From positions 2,526,573 to 2,590,572 of the forward strand of contig NZ_VOBC01000001.1 in NCBI RefSeq assembly GCF_008369195.1: a stretch of DNA of 64,000 nucleotides, written 5' to 3'. The position numbers were made by a program, and so were the translations under genes. Origin of the DNA: Sporosarcina sp. ANT_H38. Its GTDB lineage: Bacteria; Bacillota; Bacilli; Bacillales_A; Planococcaceae. Of this stretch, positions 22,720-31,548 are shown in pieces; the stretch's first letter is position 1, and each line of letters starts with the position of its first letter. A model generated the notes under the pieces. That model was not told the DNA's origin, did not search any database, and was given only the letters and a program-made list of their open reading frames with translations.

Positions 22720-23701
22720 AAATACGTTCACTCTTTCTCAGCAAGAATATAAGGAAAGGTCCACCGATGACAGCCATTATGATAGATGCGGGGATTTCAT
22801 TTGGCGCAATAATCGTTCGACCTAACGTATCCGCTGTTAAGATTAGCAAGGCCCCTGCCAATGCTGAAAATGGAATCAGCACTTTGTGATCCGTTCCGAC
22901 CAATGACCGTCCTATATGAGGAATAAGCAAGCCTACAAACGCAAATAGACCTGCTACTGCAGTCGCAACCGAAGCAAGCAGAACAGCCACTAACGAAATC
23001 ACTAATCGCGCTAGATTTACATTAACCCCTAGATTTTTAGCGGTCTTATCATCTAATGCCAAGTAATTGCACCAGGAATAAACGACAAACGCTAACACGA
23101 GGCCAATCGTTCCATATAAAATGAGTACATCGACATCACTCCACTTTTTCATAGTGAGCGTCGAGGTCATCACTTGACTCATCGATTGTGTAAGTGCACT
23201 TCCGCTAAAACCAAGCCCTTGGCTAAGCCCTGTGAATAAGGCATTTACCGCTATTCCGATTAAAATCATGCGCAGCGGATCAAGTCCGGATCTCCACGAT
23301 AATGAATAGACGAGGAAAAACGCAAGAGCCCCGCCCAAGAAAGCAAAAAAGGGCACGAAAAAGTACAGTGTCGGGAAGAACGAGACAACAAGTATGGACA
23401 TAAACCCAGCACCCGCAGAAACGCCAATAATTCCTGGATCTGCCAATGGGTTACGCATAACTGCTTGCAATAGTACCCCCGCCACGGATAAAGCTGCCCC
23501 TGCAAATAGAGCGATTAGAATTCGCGGAAGCCGCAAGTCCTTAATGACGGCAACCTGATCATTTGTCCCCGTCACTAGTCCGTGAATCAGTTCGAACGGT
23601 GTGACTTTAATACTTCCCGTAAGTGCTGAGTGAATGCTAACTATTATAAGTAGAATAATGACGCTGATAAAACTAAGCGCCTTTTTATTTTTCCGAAACA
23701 T
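22709..23701 (-). CDS. isdF: Haem/iron ABC transporter permease (FecCD family)
   Basis: 330 residues with about ten transmembrane helices and family phrases SVAGVLLQAVMRNPLADPGIIGVSAGAG and GLLIPHIGRSLVGTDH. FecCD permeases form a homodimeric channel for siderophores, haem or cobalamin. It lies 14 bp after isdE and overlaps the ATPase gene, so the three form one unit. The name isdF follows from the adjacent IsdE homologue. Confidence 0.88.
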   Translation of the reverse strand: MFRKNKKALSFISVIILLIIVSIHSALTGSIKVTPFELIHGLVTGTNDQVAVIKDLRLPRILIALFAGAALSVAGVLLQAVMRNPLADPGIIGVSAGAGFMSILVVSFFPTLYFFVPFFAFLGGALAFFLVYSLSWRSGLDPLRMILIGIAVNALFTGLSQGLGFSGSALTQSMSQVMTSTLTMKKWSDVDVLILYGTIGLVLAFVVYSWCNYLALDDKTAKNLGVNVNLARLVISLVAVLLASVATAVAGLFAFVGLLIPHIGRSLVGTDHKVLIPFSALAGALLILTADTLGRTIIAPNEIPASIIMAVIGGPFLIFLLRKSERIYGH

Positions 23702-23715
23702 TATTATCCCTGCCT

Positions 23716-24603
23716 TTAGTTTGGATACAACATTTTTTGCAGCTCGTCCAACGCTTCGACTGCCGCTAGATTTCCTGTCGTTCCAAATAGAAGTTCATCT
23801 AAATCATACACACGGTTATTTTTAACGGCTTCGAAATGTTTCCAAACGTCATTTGATTTGAACTCATCATCAAACATTTGAATGACCTGTTCTGGCATTC
23901 CATGCGCTGCTCTTAAAATAATATCTGGTTTTGCTTGCTGTAAATATTCTGTATTAGAAGAAAGAAATTCTACTTTTTCTCCCGTTACGACATTTTTACC
24001 GCCGCTTCGCTTCACAAGGTCCCCGATATAGGAATGCTCGGTTGCAACTAGATAACTCCCTGGAATACCAAGTAAAATGAGCACGGACGGTTGTTCTTTT
24101 CCTTCTGATAGCTTATCAATTTCGGCAACTTTTTCTTCGAATTGATCGACAATCGCTTTCGCTTGCTCTTGACGGTCGTACTTTTCACCTAAATTTAAAA
24201 TTTCGCTGTGCATCGCGTCGATGCTTTCTAAATTTACATAGGTCATATCTATGCCACGCTCGTCAAACATCTCTTGCAAATCATATTTTAACGTTGTCAC
24301 CGACAGTATTTCTGTTGGTTTCAATGACAGCAACATTTCCATATCGGGGCTCATAGGGTTCCCGACTTCTTTTGCATCTGCGTAGCGTTTCGGCAACTCT
24401 TTGTAACTCGATGGTATCCCGACTAAATCAATTTCTAGGGCATCCATAATTTCCGTCACCGCGACCGTTGTAGCAACAATCCGCTCACCCGTTGGTTCAG
24501 TATTTTCTTCATTGGATGAAGTACCTTTTTGAGACGAACAACCAGCCAAAACTACAATGACTAGAAGCATATAGAGAAGATTACGCACTTTTAGCATGTT
24601 CAA
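23716..24603 (-). CDS. isdE: Haem-binding lipoprotein IsdE
   Basis: 295 residues with a lipobox (VLAGC, Cys at about 22). Two features match the haem ligands of IsdE: a Met in GNPMSPDMEML (about residue 82) and a His in RAAHGMPEQV (about 233), which in Staphylococcus aureus IsdE are the axial pair. The start is TTG at 24603 with AAGGAG six bases upstream; ATG at 24597 is an alternative. It receives haem from surface NEAT proteins and delivers it to the permease. A repeat element fills the 230-bp gap to the upstream NEAT gene. Confidence 0.88.
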   Translation of the reverse strand: MNMLKVRNLLYMLLVIVVLAGCSSQKGTSSNEENTEPTGERIVATTVAVTEIMDALEIDLVGIPSSYKELPKRYADAKEVGNPMSPDMEMLLSLKPTEILSVTTLKYDLQEMFDERGIDMTYVNLESIDAMHSEILNLGEKYDRQEQAKAIVDQFEEKVAEIDKLSEGKEQPSVLILLGIPGSYLVATEHSYIGDLVKRSGGKNVVTGEKVEFLSSNTEYLQQAKPDIILRAAHGMPEQVIQMFDDEFKSNDVWKHFEAVKNNRVYDLDELLFGTTGNLAAVEALDELQKMLYPN

Positions 24604-24628
24604 TCACAACTCCTTGTTGCTGATTTAA

Positions 24629-24750
24629 GAAAAGCGTAAGCGCCTTGGTAGACCCGAAAAGCGCTGAAGGGCCTGAAGCTAAAGGCGCTCTTTGCCTTTA
24701 ACTTCAGGACTGAAGCGACTCGAGGGGCTAGGCGCTGGAGTCTAGACACC
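24629..24750. repeat. Full copy of Bacillaceae dispersed repeat inside the haem operon
   Basis: The stretch runs from GAAAAGCGTAAGCGCCTT through AAGCGCTGAAGGGCCTGAAG to GGGGCTAGGCGCTGGAGTCT. From memory this is a widespread Bacillaceae intergenic repeat able to fold into GC-rich hairpins. Related copies lie at 21843 and 39333. It separates isdE from the NEAT gene upstream. Confidence 0.7.
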
Positions 24751-24785
24751 GCTCCAGATGTAAAAACTACACTCTTTTATTCCCA

Positions 24786-24820
24786 CAAAAAAGGGCCTTG
24801 CTGTTTGTTCTCAAGACCCG
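24786..24820 (-). terminator. Partial terminator after the second haem-operon NEAT gene
   Basis: On the minus strand GGGTCTTG pairs with CAAGGCCC (one mismatch) and is followed by TTTTTT. It lies about 16 bp past the NEAT stop, so isdE and the transporter may receive only read-through transcripts or have their own start. Confidence 0.65.
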
Positions 24821-24835
24821 ACCATCATGTACCTG

Positions 24836-25798
24836 TTACTTTTGAGTCCGTGTACGCTGTTTCACAGCAAAGACGGTTACCGCACCAAGAATAAGAACAG
24901 AGAAAATGACGATAAATAATGTAGAATTCGACTCAGATGTCGAATCAGCTTCGACCTCAGCATCAATTGCTTTTTCTGTTACTTTCGACGGCTCTTCTTT
25001 TGCTTGATCTTCGGCAACAATTTCTTCTTCGCTTTGTTCAGACTTAGTTTCTTCTTTCGTCTGCTCAGTTGCTTCAGCAGCATTTTCTTCTACTGTTGCA
25101 TCTGACTTTTCACTTGTAACTACTTTAGATTCTATCTCTTTCACTTCGTCTTTTTCATCAGTTTCGACAGTTTCTGTTTTTGTTACAGCTAGTTTGTTTT
25201 CAACTGGTTTAGGAGTTGTAGTCACCTTTTCCGTTACTGAAGGTTTAGGAGTTGGCTTCGGTGTTGGTTGTACTGGTTTAGGTGTTGGTTTAGACACTGG
25301 AGGTGTTGCCGGCTGTTGAACAACAGGTGCTAAAGGAATATTAGAACTGTTAAATTTGAAGCGGATATCGTATTTGTTGTCATATGTAAAACCGGGTATT
25401 CCTGTTACAATGACATGAATTTTGGCATTAACCAATTGCTCAATGTCTTTCACTTCAAATTTAACCACACGTCTATCATTTGCTGTATCATTGCTCAAAA
25501 CTTGAACATCGGCAAAACCACCGCCTGTTTGCACTTTAAAATACTGCCACCAAGAACTGTTGTTCAACGTTACGACAGCATACGCTTTGTCATTTTGGAT
25601 GGTTACTTTCGCTGGACTCACCATGTATTCAGCTGTCGTTGATTGCTCATTACTCGTATCTTTTAACACTGTAAACGGAACTGTGTACACACCATCAGCG
25701 AACTTAGATGCCGCAGCAGCTTCTTGAGGTGCGAGTGCTGGTAATACTGTAAATAAAGCGAACAATATCGCCATTGTAAAAATCGTTTTTTTTCTCAA
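24836..25798 (-). CDS. NEAT-domain membrane-anchored haem-binding protein
   Basis: 320 residues: signal peptide (1-29), one NEAT domain (about 33-150), a Pro/Lys/Thr linker (155-200), a very acidic Glu/Thr-rich stretch (200-290) and a C-terminal membrane helix followed by KQRTRTQK. The haem-ligand motif YxxxY is present as YDNKY. No LPXTG or NPQTN-like sortase signal precedes the helix, so it is probably held by the membrane helix rather than linked to peptidoglycan. It would take haem from the outer NEAT proteins and pass it to IsdE. Confidence 0.85.
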   Translation of the reverse strand: MRKKTIFTMAILFALFTVLPALAPQEAAAASKFADGVYTVPFTVLKDTSNEQSTTAEYMVSPAKVTIQNDKAYAVVTLNNSSWWQYFKVQTGGGFADVQVLSNDTANDRRVVKFEVKDIEQLVNAKIHVIVTGIPGFTYDNKYDIRFKFNSSNIPLAPVVQQPATPPVSKPTPKPVQPTPKPTPKPSVTEKVTTTPKPVENKLAVTKTETVETDEKDEVKEIESKVVTSEKSDATVEENAAEATEQTKEETKSEQSEEEIVAEDQAKEEPSKVTEKAIDAEVEADSTSESNSTLFIVIFSVLILGAVTVFAVKQRTRTQK

Positions 25799-25890
25799 GT
25801 TATTATCTCCTTTACCGAAAACAGCTTAATCAGCATAACGCCGGCTGTCACGTATGTTGCAGTGACGCCGGCATTATGTGTTTTTAATAC

Positions 25891-27363
25891 TTACTTTTGA
25901 AGTTTTTCAAGCATGTAATAAACCATTTTAGAAGCATGTGCACGCGTTGCGTTTGCTTTAGGTTCGAATACATTTTTACCATTTACTACTTTTCCACCAA
26001 TGATACCAAGGCCAGTTGCCAAGTCGACAGATGTTTTTGCATATGCAGTAATGTCTTTTGCATCTGCAAATGCAACCTTGTTCGTTACACCTTCTAATAC
26101 ACTTGCATCTTTGTATTCAATTGCTCGGACAATCATTGTAGCCATTTGTTGACGTGTAATTGGTTGATTTGGACGGAATTTACCATCGTTGACAATGATG
26201 ATGCCTGCACGACTTGCAGCTTCAAAAGAGATCCAATCCATCTTTTTCGTTACGTCAGAGAATGTTCCTTGGAAATCTTGTTTCGGAAGCTCAAGTGCAC
26301 GTGACAATATGATTGCAAATTGCCCTCTTGTAATTTTATCATTTGGAGCAAATGTTGTAGCTGTTTTTCCTTTAACGATTTGTTTAGAAGCAAGTGACTC
26401 GATATAAGGTTTTGCCCATGTGTTAGCAATATCAGTAAATGCTACTACTTCTTCAGGTGTTTCCACTTCTTCTCCTGGAACCTCTTCAACTGCTTTAACG
26501 CTTTCCTTATCAAAAGCAAGACGTACATTATAGTTACCTGTGTGGTTTGCTGCCGCTACGAATACTGTGAATTTCGCTTTGATGATTGTTGATAAATCAG
26601 CAACCTCGAATTCAACTACTCTTTTGTTTGCTTCTACATCCGTTTTTACGACAGTTGTATCTACGAATTTCCCACCTTGTTCTACTTGGAATGCTGTAAT
26701 TTGTTCATTGTTTGTAAGTGTCATTGTAACAAGGTTTTTTCCACCTTTTACTGACAGTTTTGCCGGTGTTTCAATATATCTAGTCATTGAAGACGCTTTG
26801 TCTTCTTCTTCATGCAATGCTTTGAAATCGATTGTGTATGCACCGTCTTTAATTACTTCTGGTGCTGGTGTTACGGGTACTTCAGGAGTTACAGGGATTT
26901 TGCTGCTATCAAATTTCAAACGGATGTCATAGCTGTGATCATACTCGCCTAGGCCTGGTACACCTGTTACGATGATATGGATTTTAGCATTCAATTCTTT
27001 ACTTAGATCTTGAACTTCGAATTTAACAACTCTGGTATCTGCTTTTGTATCTTCACTAATTACTTCTGCATCTGTAAATGTACCAGGTTGTTTTGTTTGG
27101 ACTTTCAGTGACTGCCACCATTTACTGCTTAATAGTGTTACATAAGCGAAAGTTTTGCCATCTTCAACAACGATTTTCGCAGGGCTTTTCACATATTGCG
27201 CTGCCGCTGATTTGTCATCATTTTCAACTTGTAAGACATCTAGTGGCAATTCAAATTCTTGTTTCACTGGTGTAGTAACTTCAGCTGCTTCGATTTGGCT
27301 AGCAGGTAGTACAGTAAATAAAACAAGTAGTATTGAAAATAACATCATGATTTGCTTTTTCAT
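25891..27363 (-). CDS. Two-NEAT, three-SLH haem-binding S-layer protein (BslK-like)
   Basis: I set the start at the ATG at 27363 (MKKQIMMLFSILLVLF), behind AAAGGGGA, giving 490 residues. After a signal peptide come NEAT1 (about 32-160), NEAT2 (about 175-300) and three C-terminal SLH repeats (about 315-488; FAPNDKITRGQFAI, FRPNQPITRQQMAT). NEAT1 keeps the haem motif YDHSY. In NEAT2 the matching place reads HTGNY, with the axial Tyr replaced by His. The architecture recalls B. anthracis BslK (NEAT plus SLH), a surface haem scavenger. Here it sits in the middle of the uptake operon. Confidence 0.88.
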   Translation of the reverse strand: MKKQIMMLFSILLVLFTVLPASQIEAAEVTTPVKQEFELPLDVLQVENDDKSAAAQYVKSPAKIVVEDGKTFAYVTLLSSKWWQSLKVQTKQPGTFTDAEVISEDTKADTRVVKFEVQDLSKELNAKIHIIVTGVPGLGEYDHSYDIRLKFDSSKIPVTPEVPVTPAPEVIKDGAYTIDFKALHEEEDKASSMTRYIETPAKLSVKGGKNLVTMTLTNNEQITAFQVEQGGKFVDTTVVKTDVEANKRVVEFEVADLSTIIKAKFTVFVAAANHTGNYNVRLAFDKESVKAVEEVPGEEVETPEEVVAFTDIANTWAKPYIESLASKQIVKGKTATTFAPNDKITRGQFAIILSRALELPKQDFQGTFSDVTKKMDWISFEAASRAGIIIVNDGKFRPNQPITRQQMATMIVRAIEYKDASVLEGVTNKVAFADAKDITAYAKTSVDLATGLGIIGGKVVNGKNVFEPKANATRAHASKMVYYMLEKLQK

Positions 27364-27385
27364 TCGTAAATCCCCTTTTTGTGTT

Positions 27386-28030
27386 TTATTTTTTTCGTTG
27401 TCTCGATGAATTAATCTTGATCGCAAAAGTAATTGCAATGATGGAAATTATTACGAGGAGTACATAAATAAGTGCTTTGTTGCTTGTTGGTTCACCTTGC
27501 GTTTCATTCGTGTCAGCAGATTTTGATTCTGCAACAGGAGCATTCACAACAACCGCTGGAGCGTCTGTCACTTCCATTGATTCTAAATCAAGATTCAAAC
27601 GGACTGAATACTTGTGGTCATATGACGGTTTCATCTCTTCAATGACAACATGCATCTGCATAAGCAATGGCTCTGTAATTGCTCCATCAATTTTAAATGC
27701 AATGACACGTTTATCATTTTCAAGATCATCGCTCACCGTATGCACATCAGCAAATGATTCACCATTTGTCGATTTAATGAACTTGACCCATTTAGCATGA
27801 TTTACAGTGAATTGTAAATACTGCCCATCCTTATCAATTGTAAGAATTGCCGGCTTTTCAAAATAATCATTTGCAATCGATACGGAATCATTCTCGGCTT
27901 GCAACATCTCGTAGTCGACAACATATGTACCCTTTGATAAATCAGCGGCCATAGCCTCTGGCGCATGAGAAACAACCATCATACTTAGAAGCAGGATGAA
28001 CGAAAACGGAATAACGAATCTCTTTTTCAA
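27386..28030 (-). CDS. NEAT-domain membrane-anchored haem-binding protein, first gene of haem operon
   Basis: 214 residues from a TTG start behind GGAGGAGG. Signal peptide (1-28), a single NEAT domain (about 33-150) with haem motif YDHKY, a short linker, one C-terminal membrane helix (about 185-205) and a basic tail SSRQRKK. The size and layout recall IsdC, but no sortase motif is visible. It lies 22 bp before the NEAT-SLH gene and directly behind the Fur-box promoter. Confidence 0.85.
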   Translation of the reverse strand: MKKRFVIPFSFILLLSMMVVSHAPEAMAADLSKGTYVVDYEMLQAENDSVSIANDYFEKPAILTIDKDGQYLQFTVNHAKWVKFIKSTNGESFADVHTVSDDLENDKRVIAFKIDGAITEPLLMQMHVVIEEMKPSYDHKYSVRLNLDLESMEVTDAPAVVVNAPVAESKSADTNETQGEPTSNKALIYVLLVIISIIAITFAIKINSSRQRKK

Positions 28031-28070
28031 AAGACAATACCTCCTCCCTCCACAGCGGGAGAAATCCTTG

Positions 28071-28085
28071 TGAGAATGATTATCA
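28071..28085. promoter_or_regulatory. Fur box of the haem operon
   Basis: TGAGAATGATTATCA matches the 7-1-7 Fur consensus TGATAATNATTATCA at all but one position. It lies just downstream of the -10 element, in the best place to block transcription when iron is plentiful. Confidence 0.88.
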
Positions 28086-28099
28086 ACTATTACTCTTCT

Positions 28100-28127
28100 A
28101 TATTAACCTATAGATTCATGATGTCAA
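28100..28127 (-). promoter_or_regulatory. Promoter of the haem-uptake operon
   Basis: On the minus strand a perfect TTGACA (28122-28127) is 16 bp from TAATAT (28100-28105). The Fur box begins 15 bp further downstream. Confidence 0.72.
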
Positions 28128-28170
28128 ACAACTAACCAAACCTTTCACATACCGTTCACATTATCATGTT

Positions 28171-28185
28171 GTCTGTCTGACAGAC
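28171..28185. promoter_or_regulatory. Perfect inverted repeat between haem operon and stalk-domain genes
   Basis: GTCTGTC-T-GACAGAC is a 15-bp dyad in the divergent intergenic region. No regulator is recognised; it is a candidate operator for either direction. Confidence 0.4.
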
Positions 28186-28253
28186 CTACAACTTATACAC
28201 AATTTTAAATTTTATAAATAACCATAATTACCCTAGAATATTTTTCCTTTTAT

Positions 28254-28276
28254 GGTATACTCACTAGTGGTATGAT
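28254..28276 (+). promoter_or_regulatory. Candidate extended -10 promoters of the first stalk-domain gene
   Basis: Two extended -10 elements, TGGTATACT and TGGTATGAT, lie about 40-60 bp before the start codon. No convincing -35 is seen. Confidence 0.35.
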
Positions 28277-28314
28277 GTAAATTTTACCAACAACTAATTA
28301 GGAGGTTTTAGTAT

Positions 28315-29706
28315 ATGAAGATGTTAGCAAAATTGGGACTTGCGTTAGTATTTGTACTTTCGTTCGCATTGCCACACGGTACAACGTTCGCCAAAACGGA
28401 CACTGTGAAGTTAGTAATAGATGGCGTCGAGGTCGCAGGGTATGAACAGCCATTTATATCACACGACCAAGTGTTAATCCCTGTTGAAAACTTATTTAAC
28501 GCAGCAGGCTACAAAGTTACGAAAGACAATTCAGGTAAATTAAGCGTCACAAACACTTACTTGACAGTCGATTTCAATGCAAGTGCAAACACAATTAATG
28601 TTAACGGTAAGAAAGTGGACACTGAGTTCCCACTTACATTACAAAATGCCGGAAACTATATAACTAGTGACTTCCTAGCAACATTAGAAGGTTTTAATGT
28701 TGAAGTTTCTGAAGACAAAAAAACGGTTAACGTTAAAACAAACCGTGTAGATACTGCTGCATTCTTAACGAAAACAGCTGCTCTAAACTTGAAAAGTTCT
28801 TCTTTAAACTTGACGTTGGAATCATTAATCGCACCTGCAGCTAATGCTCAACTTGGTAAAGTTCAACTAGACAACATCCAAGATCCAAAATCATCTTACA
28901 AACACATTACATTCCCTACAGTGGACACAGAAGGTAAAGTAACTGTAGAAGAAATTGAAGAATATTCAACAAAAGATGGTGATTTCAAGAAATTTGGAGA
29001 TGTTTGGGTTAAGCTCACTGCTCCTGTTATTTCTATAGAAGCAACTAAACTTACTGATGCTAAAAAAGTCAACACTACTGTAGAAGCGGCTAAAGAAGTC
29101 ACTGAAGCTACTCCAGTGACTGAAGAGCCTAAAGATCTAACTAAAGCTGCTACTCCCCTACAACTTGATTCACTTGCAACATTAGCATTACTACAAAAAT
29201 TCACTAAAGGTATTCACATCTTTGAATACAAAGATGCTTACATCATGACACAAACACTTACACCTACTGAAGCTAGTGAATTGAAATCCGTACTAACAGG
29301 ACTACTTTCAGGAGAAGTAAATACAGAAGCAGTGAAAACTGAAGAAACTACAATCGAGACTACTAAAGAAGAAGCTACGACTGAAGATACTAAAGTTGAA
29401 GAAACTGCTACTAAAATTGTAAATACTGAAGAAAAAGCTACTGATAAGAAAACTACTGAAGAAGCTAAAACTGATGAAACAGAAACTGAAAGTACGAAAA
29501 CTGAAGATGCTAAAACTGATGAAACAACTACTGAAGAAGCAAAAACTGTTTTTGTAATTATCACATTCAACAACTTCAACTCAGTAAAAGGAATTACAGT
29601 TCCTGCTGATGTTATCAAAAACGCAATCAGCCAGGAAGATTTTTTGAAAGCATTAGAAGCGAAAAAAGTCGAAGAGGCTAAAAAAGCTGAAGATGTTAAA
29701 AAATAA
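28315..29706 (+). CDS. Secreted stalk-domain protein (copper amine oxidase N-terminal-like), paralogue 1
   Basis: 463 residues, ATG behind TTAGGAGG. A signal peptide (1-26) is followed by a domain of the copper-amine-oxidase N-terminal (stalk) type at about 30-145 (VKLVIDGVEV, VLIPVENLFNAAGYKV, VNVKTNRVD). The central part (about 150-325) is related to that of the next gene. Residues about 335-415 are a Thr/Glu/Lys/Ala low-complexity stretch built from TEETKT/TTEEAKT-like units. A short conserved end (VKGITVPADVIKNAIS) follows. Function is unknown; it is probably an exported wall-associated protein. It lacks the segment YYVVTTIDKKTLFP found in its neighbour. Confidence 0.8.
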   Translation: MKMLAKLGLALVFVLSFALPHGTTFAKTDTVKLVIDGVEVAGYEQPFISHDQVLIPVENLFNAAGYKVTKDNSGKLSVTNTYLTVDFNASANTINVNGKKVDTEFPLTLQNAGNYITSDFLATLEGFNVEVSEDKKTVNVKTNRVDTAAFLTKTAALNLKSSSLNLTLESLIAPAANAQLGKVQLDNIQDPKSSYKHITFPTVDTEGKVTVEEIEEYSTKDGDFKKFGDVWVKLTAPVISIEATKLTDAKKVNTTVEAAKEVTEATPVTEEPKDLTKAATPLQLDSLATLALLQKFTKGIHIFEYKDAYIMTQTLTPTEASELKSVLTGLLSGEVNTEAVKTEETTIETTKEEATTEDTKVEETATKIVNTEEKATDKKTTEEAKTDETETESTKTEDAKTDETTTEEAKTVFVIITFNNFNSVKGITVPADVIKNAISQEDFLKALEAKKVEEAKKAEDVKK

Positions 29707-29882
29707 ATTAGTCAACAACGGAGCAAGCTCATAATAGGTTTGTTCGATTTTACCTTTTAGATAGAACCAAACGAATACGATTCCTACGAATAGTTGGCAC
29801 TCTGCTAGAATACAATCAAGAATGTAATCCGCTTACAATTATGTAAGTTTTATCACCAAAAATTTTATGGGGGTTTTAGTTT

Positions 29883-31262
29883 ATGAAGAAAATTGCTACA
29901 TGGGCATTGGCGTTTGTTTTTGCACTATCATTCGCATTGCCACACGGCTCAGCAGCCACAAAATCGACAGCAATGAAGTTCGTAGTGGATGGCGTTGAAG
30001 TTACAAGTTACGAGCAACCATTCATGTCACACGATCAAGTATTAATTCCAGTTGAGGATTTATTTAAGGAAGCTGGCTATAAAGTTTCTAAAGATAAATC
30101 AGGTAAAGTTAACGTTACAAACACGCACTTGACAGTAGATTTCAACGCAGCTGCAAGTTCCATTCTAGTGAACGGCAAAAAAGCGGACACTGAGTTCCCA
30201 CTTACTTTGCAAAATGCAGGAAACTATGTTTCTGGCGAGTTTTTAGCAACATTAGAAGGTTTCGAAGTTGAAGTTTCTGAAGACAAAAAAACGGTTAATG
30301 TTAAAACAAACCGCGTAGACACTGCTAAATTTTTAGAAAAAATGGTGGCAGCTGACTTGAAGAGCTATTCTTCAAAAATGACATTAGATCAAAAAATGGA
30401 GCAATCAGCTGAACTTGGTTCAATGGATATGCTCATGGATATCGAAATGAACCTGATTCAAGACCCAATCGCATTGTACATGCTTTCTAAGTTGAATATG
30501 ACTATTGAAGGTGAAAAGATGGAGGAAGTTTCCGAAACTTACTTCACTAAAGATGGTTTTTTCCAAAAAACTGGCGACAAATGGATTAAGTTTGACGATG
30601 CAATGACGGAAGGTCTTCTACAAGCTTCTATCGCTCAAGCAGATCCTTTAGCACAATTGGAATTAACGAAGAAATTCACTAAAGGCATTCACATTTTTGA
30701 ATACGAAGATATTTATGTTATGTCACAAACACTTACTAACGAAGAGTTCGCAGAAATGATGGAAGATGCAATGTCACTAATTACAGGTATTCTACCAGTA
30801 GACGTGACTGAAGACTCTGGTGAAATCACTACAGAGGCAGAGGCTACTGTAACTTCTACTAAAGATACAGCTAAAGATACAGCGGTTAAAGAAGAAGAAG
30901 CTACTACAGTAGATACAGTTAAAGAGGTAGTAACTGAAGAAACAACAGAAACAGTGATTGAAGAAGAACTTGAAGGTACCTTGACTGACCTTGCTATCAA
31001 CATCGAGGAATACTACGTTGTCACGACAATCGACAAAAAAACATTGTTCCCAATTAAGACATCAGGAACTACTCATATGACAATGGGTATTGACGAAGAT
31101 TTAATTTCCATCAAACAACTAATTACTGCGACATTCAGCGACTATAACACAGTGAAAGAAATCAAGATTCCAGCTGACGTTATCAAAAACGCAATCAGCA
31201 TGGAAGAATACATTAAACAAGTAGAGTTGGAGTTTGAAAAAGCAGAGGCTTTGAAGAAATAA
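29883..31262 (+). CDS. Secreted stalk-domain protein, paralogue 2 (DUF6612-like C-terminal half)
   Basis: 459 residues, ATG behind TATGGGGG. It has the same signal peptide and stalk domain (about 30-145, roughly 75-80% identical to the previous gene by eye) and a longer C-terminal half. In that half SYSSKMTLDQKMEQS, DGFFQKTGDKWIKFD and IDKKTLFPIKTS suggest a DUF6612/LppX-like lipid-binding fold. A shorter Thr/Val/Glu linker (about 310-360) interrupts it. The two genes arose by tandem duplication and are 176 bp apart. Function unknown. Confidence 0.8.
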   Translation: MKKIATWALAFVFALSFALPHGSAATKSTAMKFVVDGVEVTSYEQPFMSHDQVLIPVEDLFKEAGYKVSKDKSGKVNVTNTHLTVDFNAAASSILVNGKKADTEFPLTLQNAGNYVSGEFLATLEGFEVEVSEDKKTVNVKTNRVDTAKFLEKMVAADLKSYSSKMTLDQKMEQSAELGSMDMLMDIEMNLIQDPIALYMLSKLNMTIEGEKMEEVSETYFTKDGFFQKTGDKWIKFDDAMTEGLLQASIAQADPLAQLELTKKFTKGIHIFEYEDIYVMSQTLTNEEFAEMMEDAMSLITGILPVDVTEDSGEITTEAEATVTSTKDTAKDTAVKEEEATTVDTVKEVVTEETTETVIEEELEGTLTDLAINIEEYYVVTTIDKKTLFPIKTSGTTHMTMGIDEDLISIKQLITATFSDYNTVKEIKIPADVIKNAISMEEYIKQVELEFEKAEALKK

Positions 31263-31275
31263 GTAAGTAGAATTA

Positions 31276-31319
31276 GAAAAGCGGAACGAGCTCTGGGATG
31301 AGCTTGTTCCGCTTTTTTA
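31276..31319 (+). terminator. Terminator of the tandem stalk-domain genes
   Basis: AAAAGCGGAACGAGCTC pairs with GAGCTTGTTCCGCTTTT across a short loop and runs into TTTTTT. A decayed similar sequence lies after the first paralogue (29717-29745). Confidence 0.88.
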
Positions 31320-31329
31320 CGTGCATATA

Positions 31330-31428
31330 AAGGAGAAAGAAAGATTCCCATCAAATCCGCTTCAGCGGATACCTCCCGCCTTTAGGCTGATAGTGTGCCT
31401 ACGCTCAGCCTATTCCGGCTTTTTAAAC
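31330..31428. repeat. Degenerate dispersed repeat downstream of stalk-domain genes
   Basis: AGATTCCCATCAAATCCGCT, then AGCGGATACCTCCCGCC and a dyad around AGGCTGATAG...CTCAGCCT. The opening matches 14421-14440, and AATCCGCTTC recurs near 17170. Non-coding. Confidence 0.5.
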
Positions 31429-31434
31429 AGAAAG

Positions 31435-31475
31435 AAAATCCACCCAGATCACAATGAACTTGGGTGGATTTTCCG
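31435..31475 (-). terminator. Probable terminator of the S-layer gene
   Basis: GAAAATCCACCCA pairs with TGGGTGGATTTTC across a 12-nt loop. On the minus strand it ends in TTTTCTTTC, 75 bp past the S-layer stop. Confidence 0.75.
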
Positions 31476-31548
31476 ATTCATATTATTAACATCCACTTAT
31501 GACAAGTAGAATATTACTTAAATTGTATTGGAACTCGTATTAGCAATC

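Noticed and set aside
29238..29618. 126-codon antisense frame in the first stalk-domain gene
   Set aside because: It is the complement of the Thr/Glu/Lys low-complexity codons, giving a Val/Ser-rich pseudo-protein without start signals.
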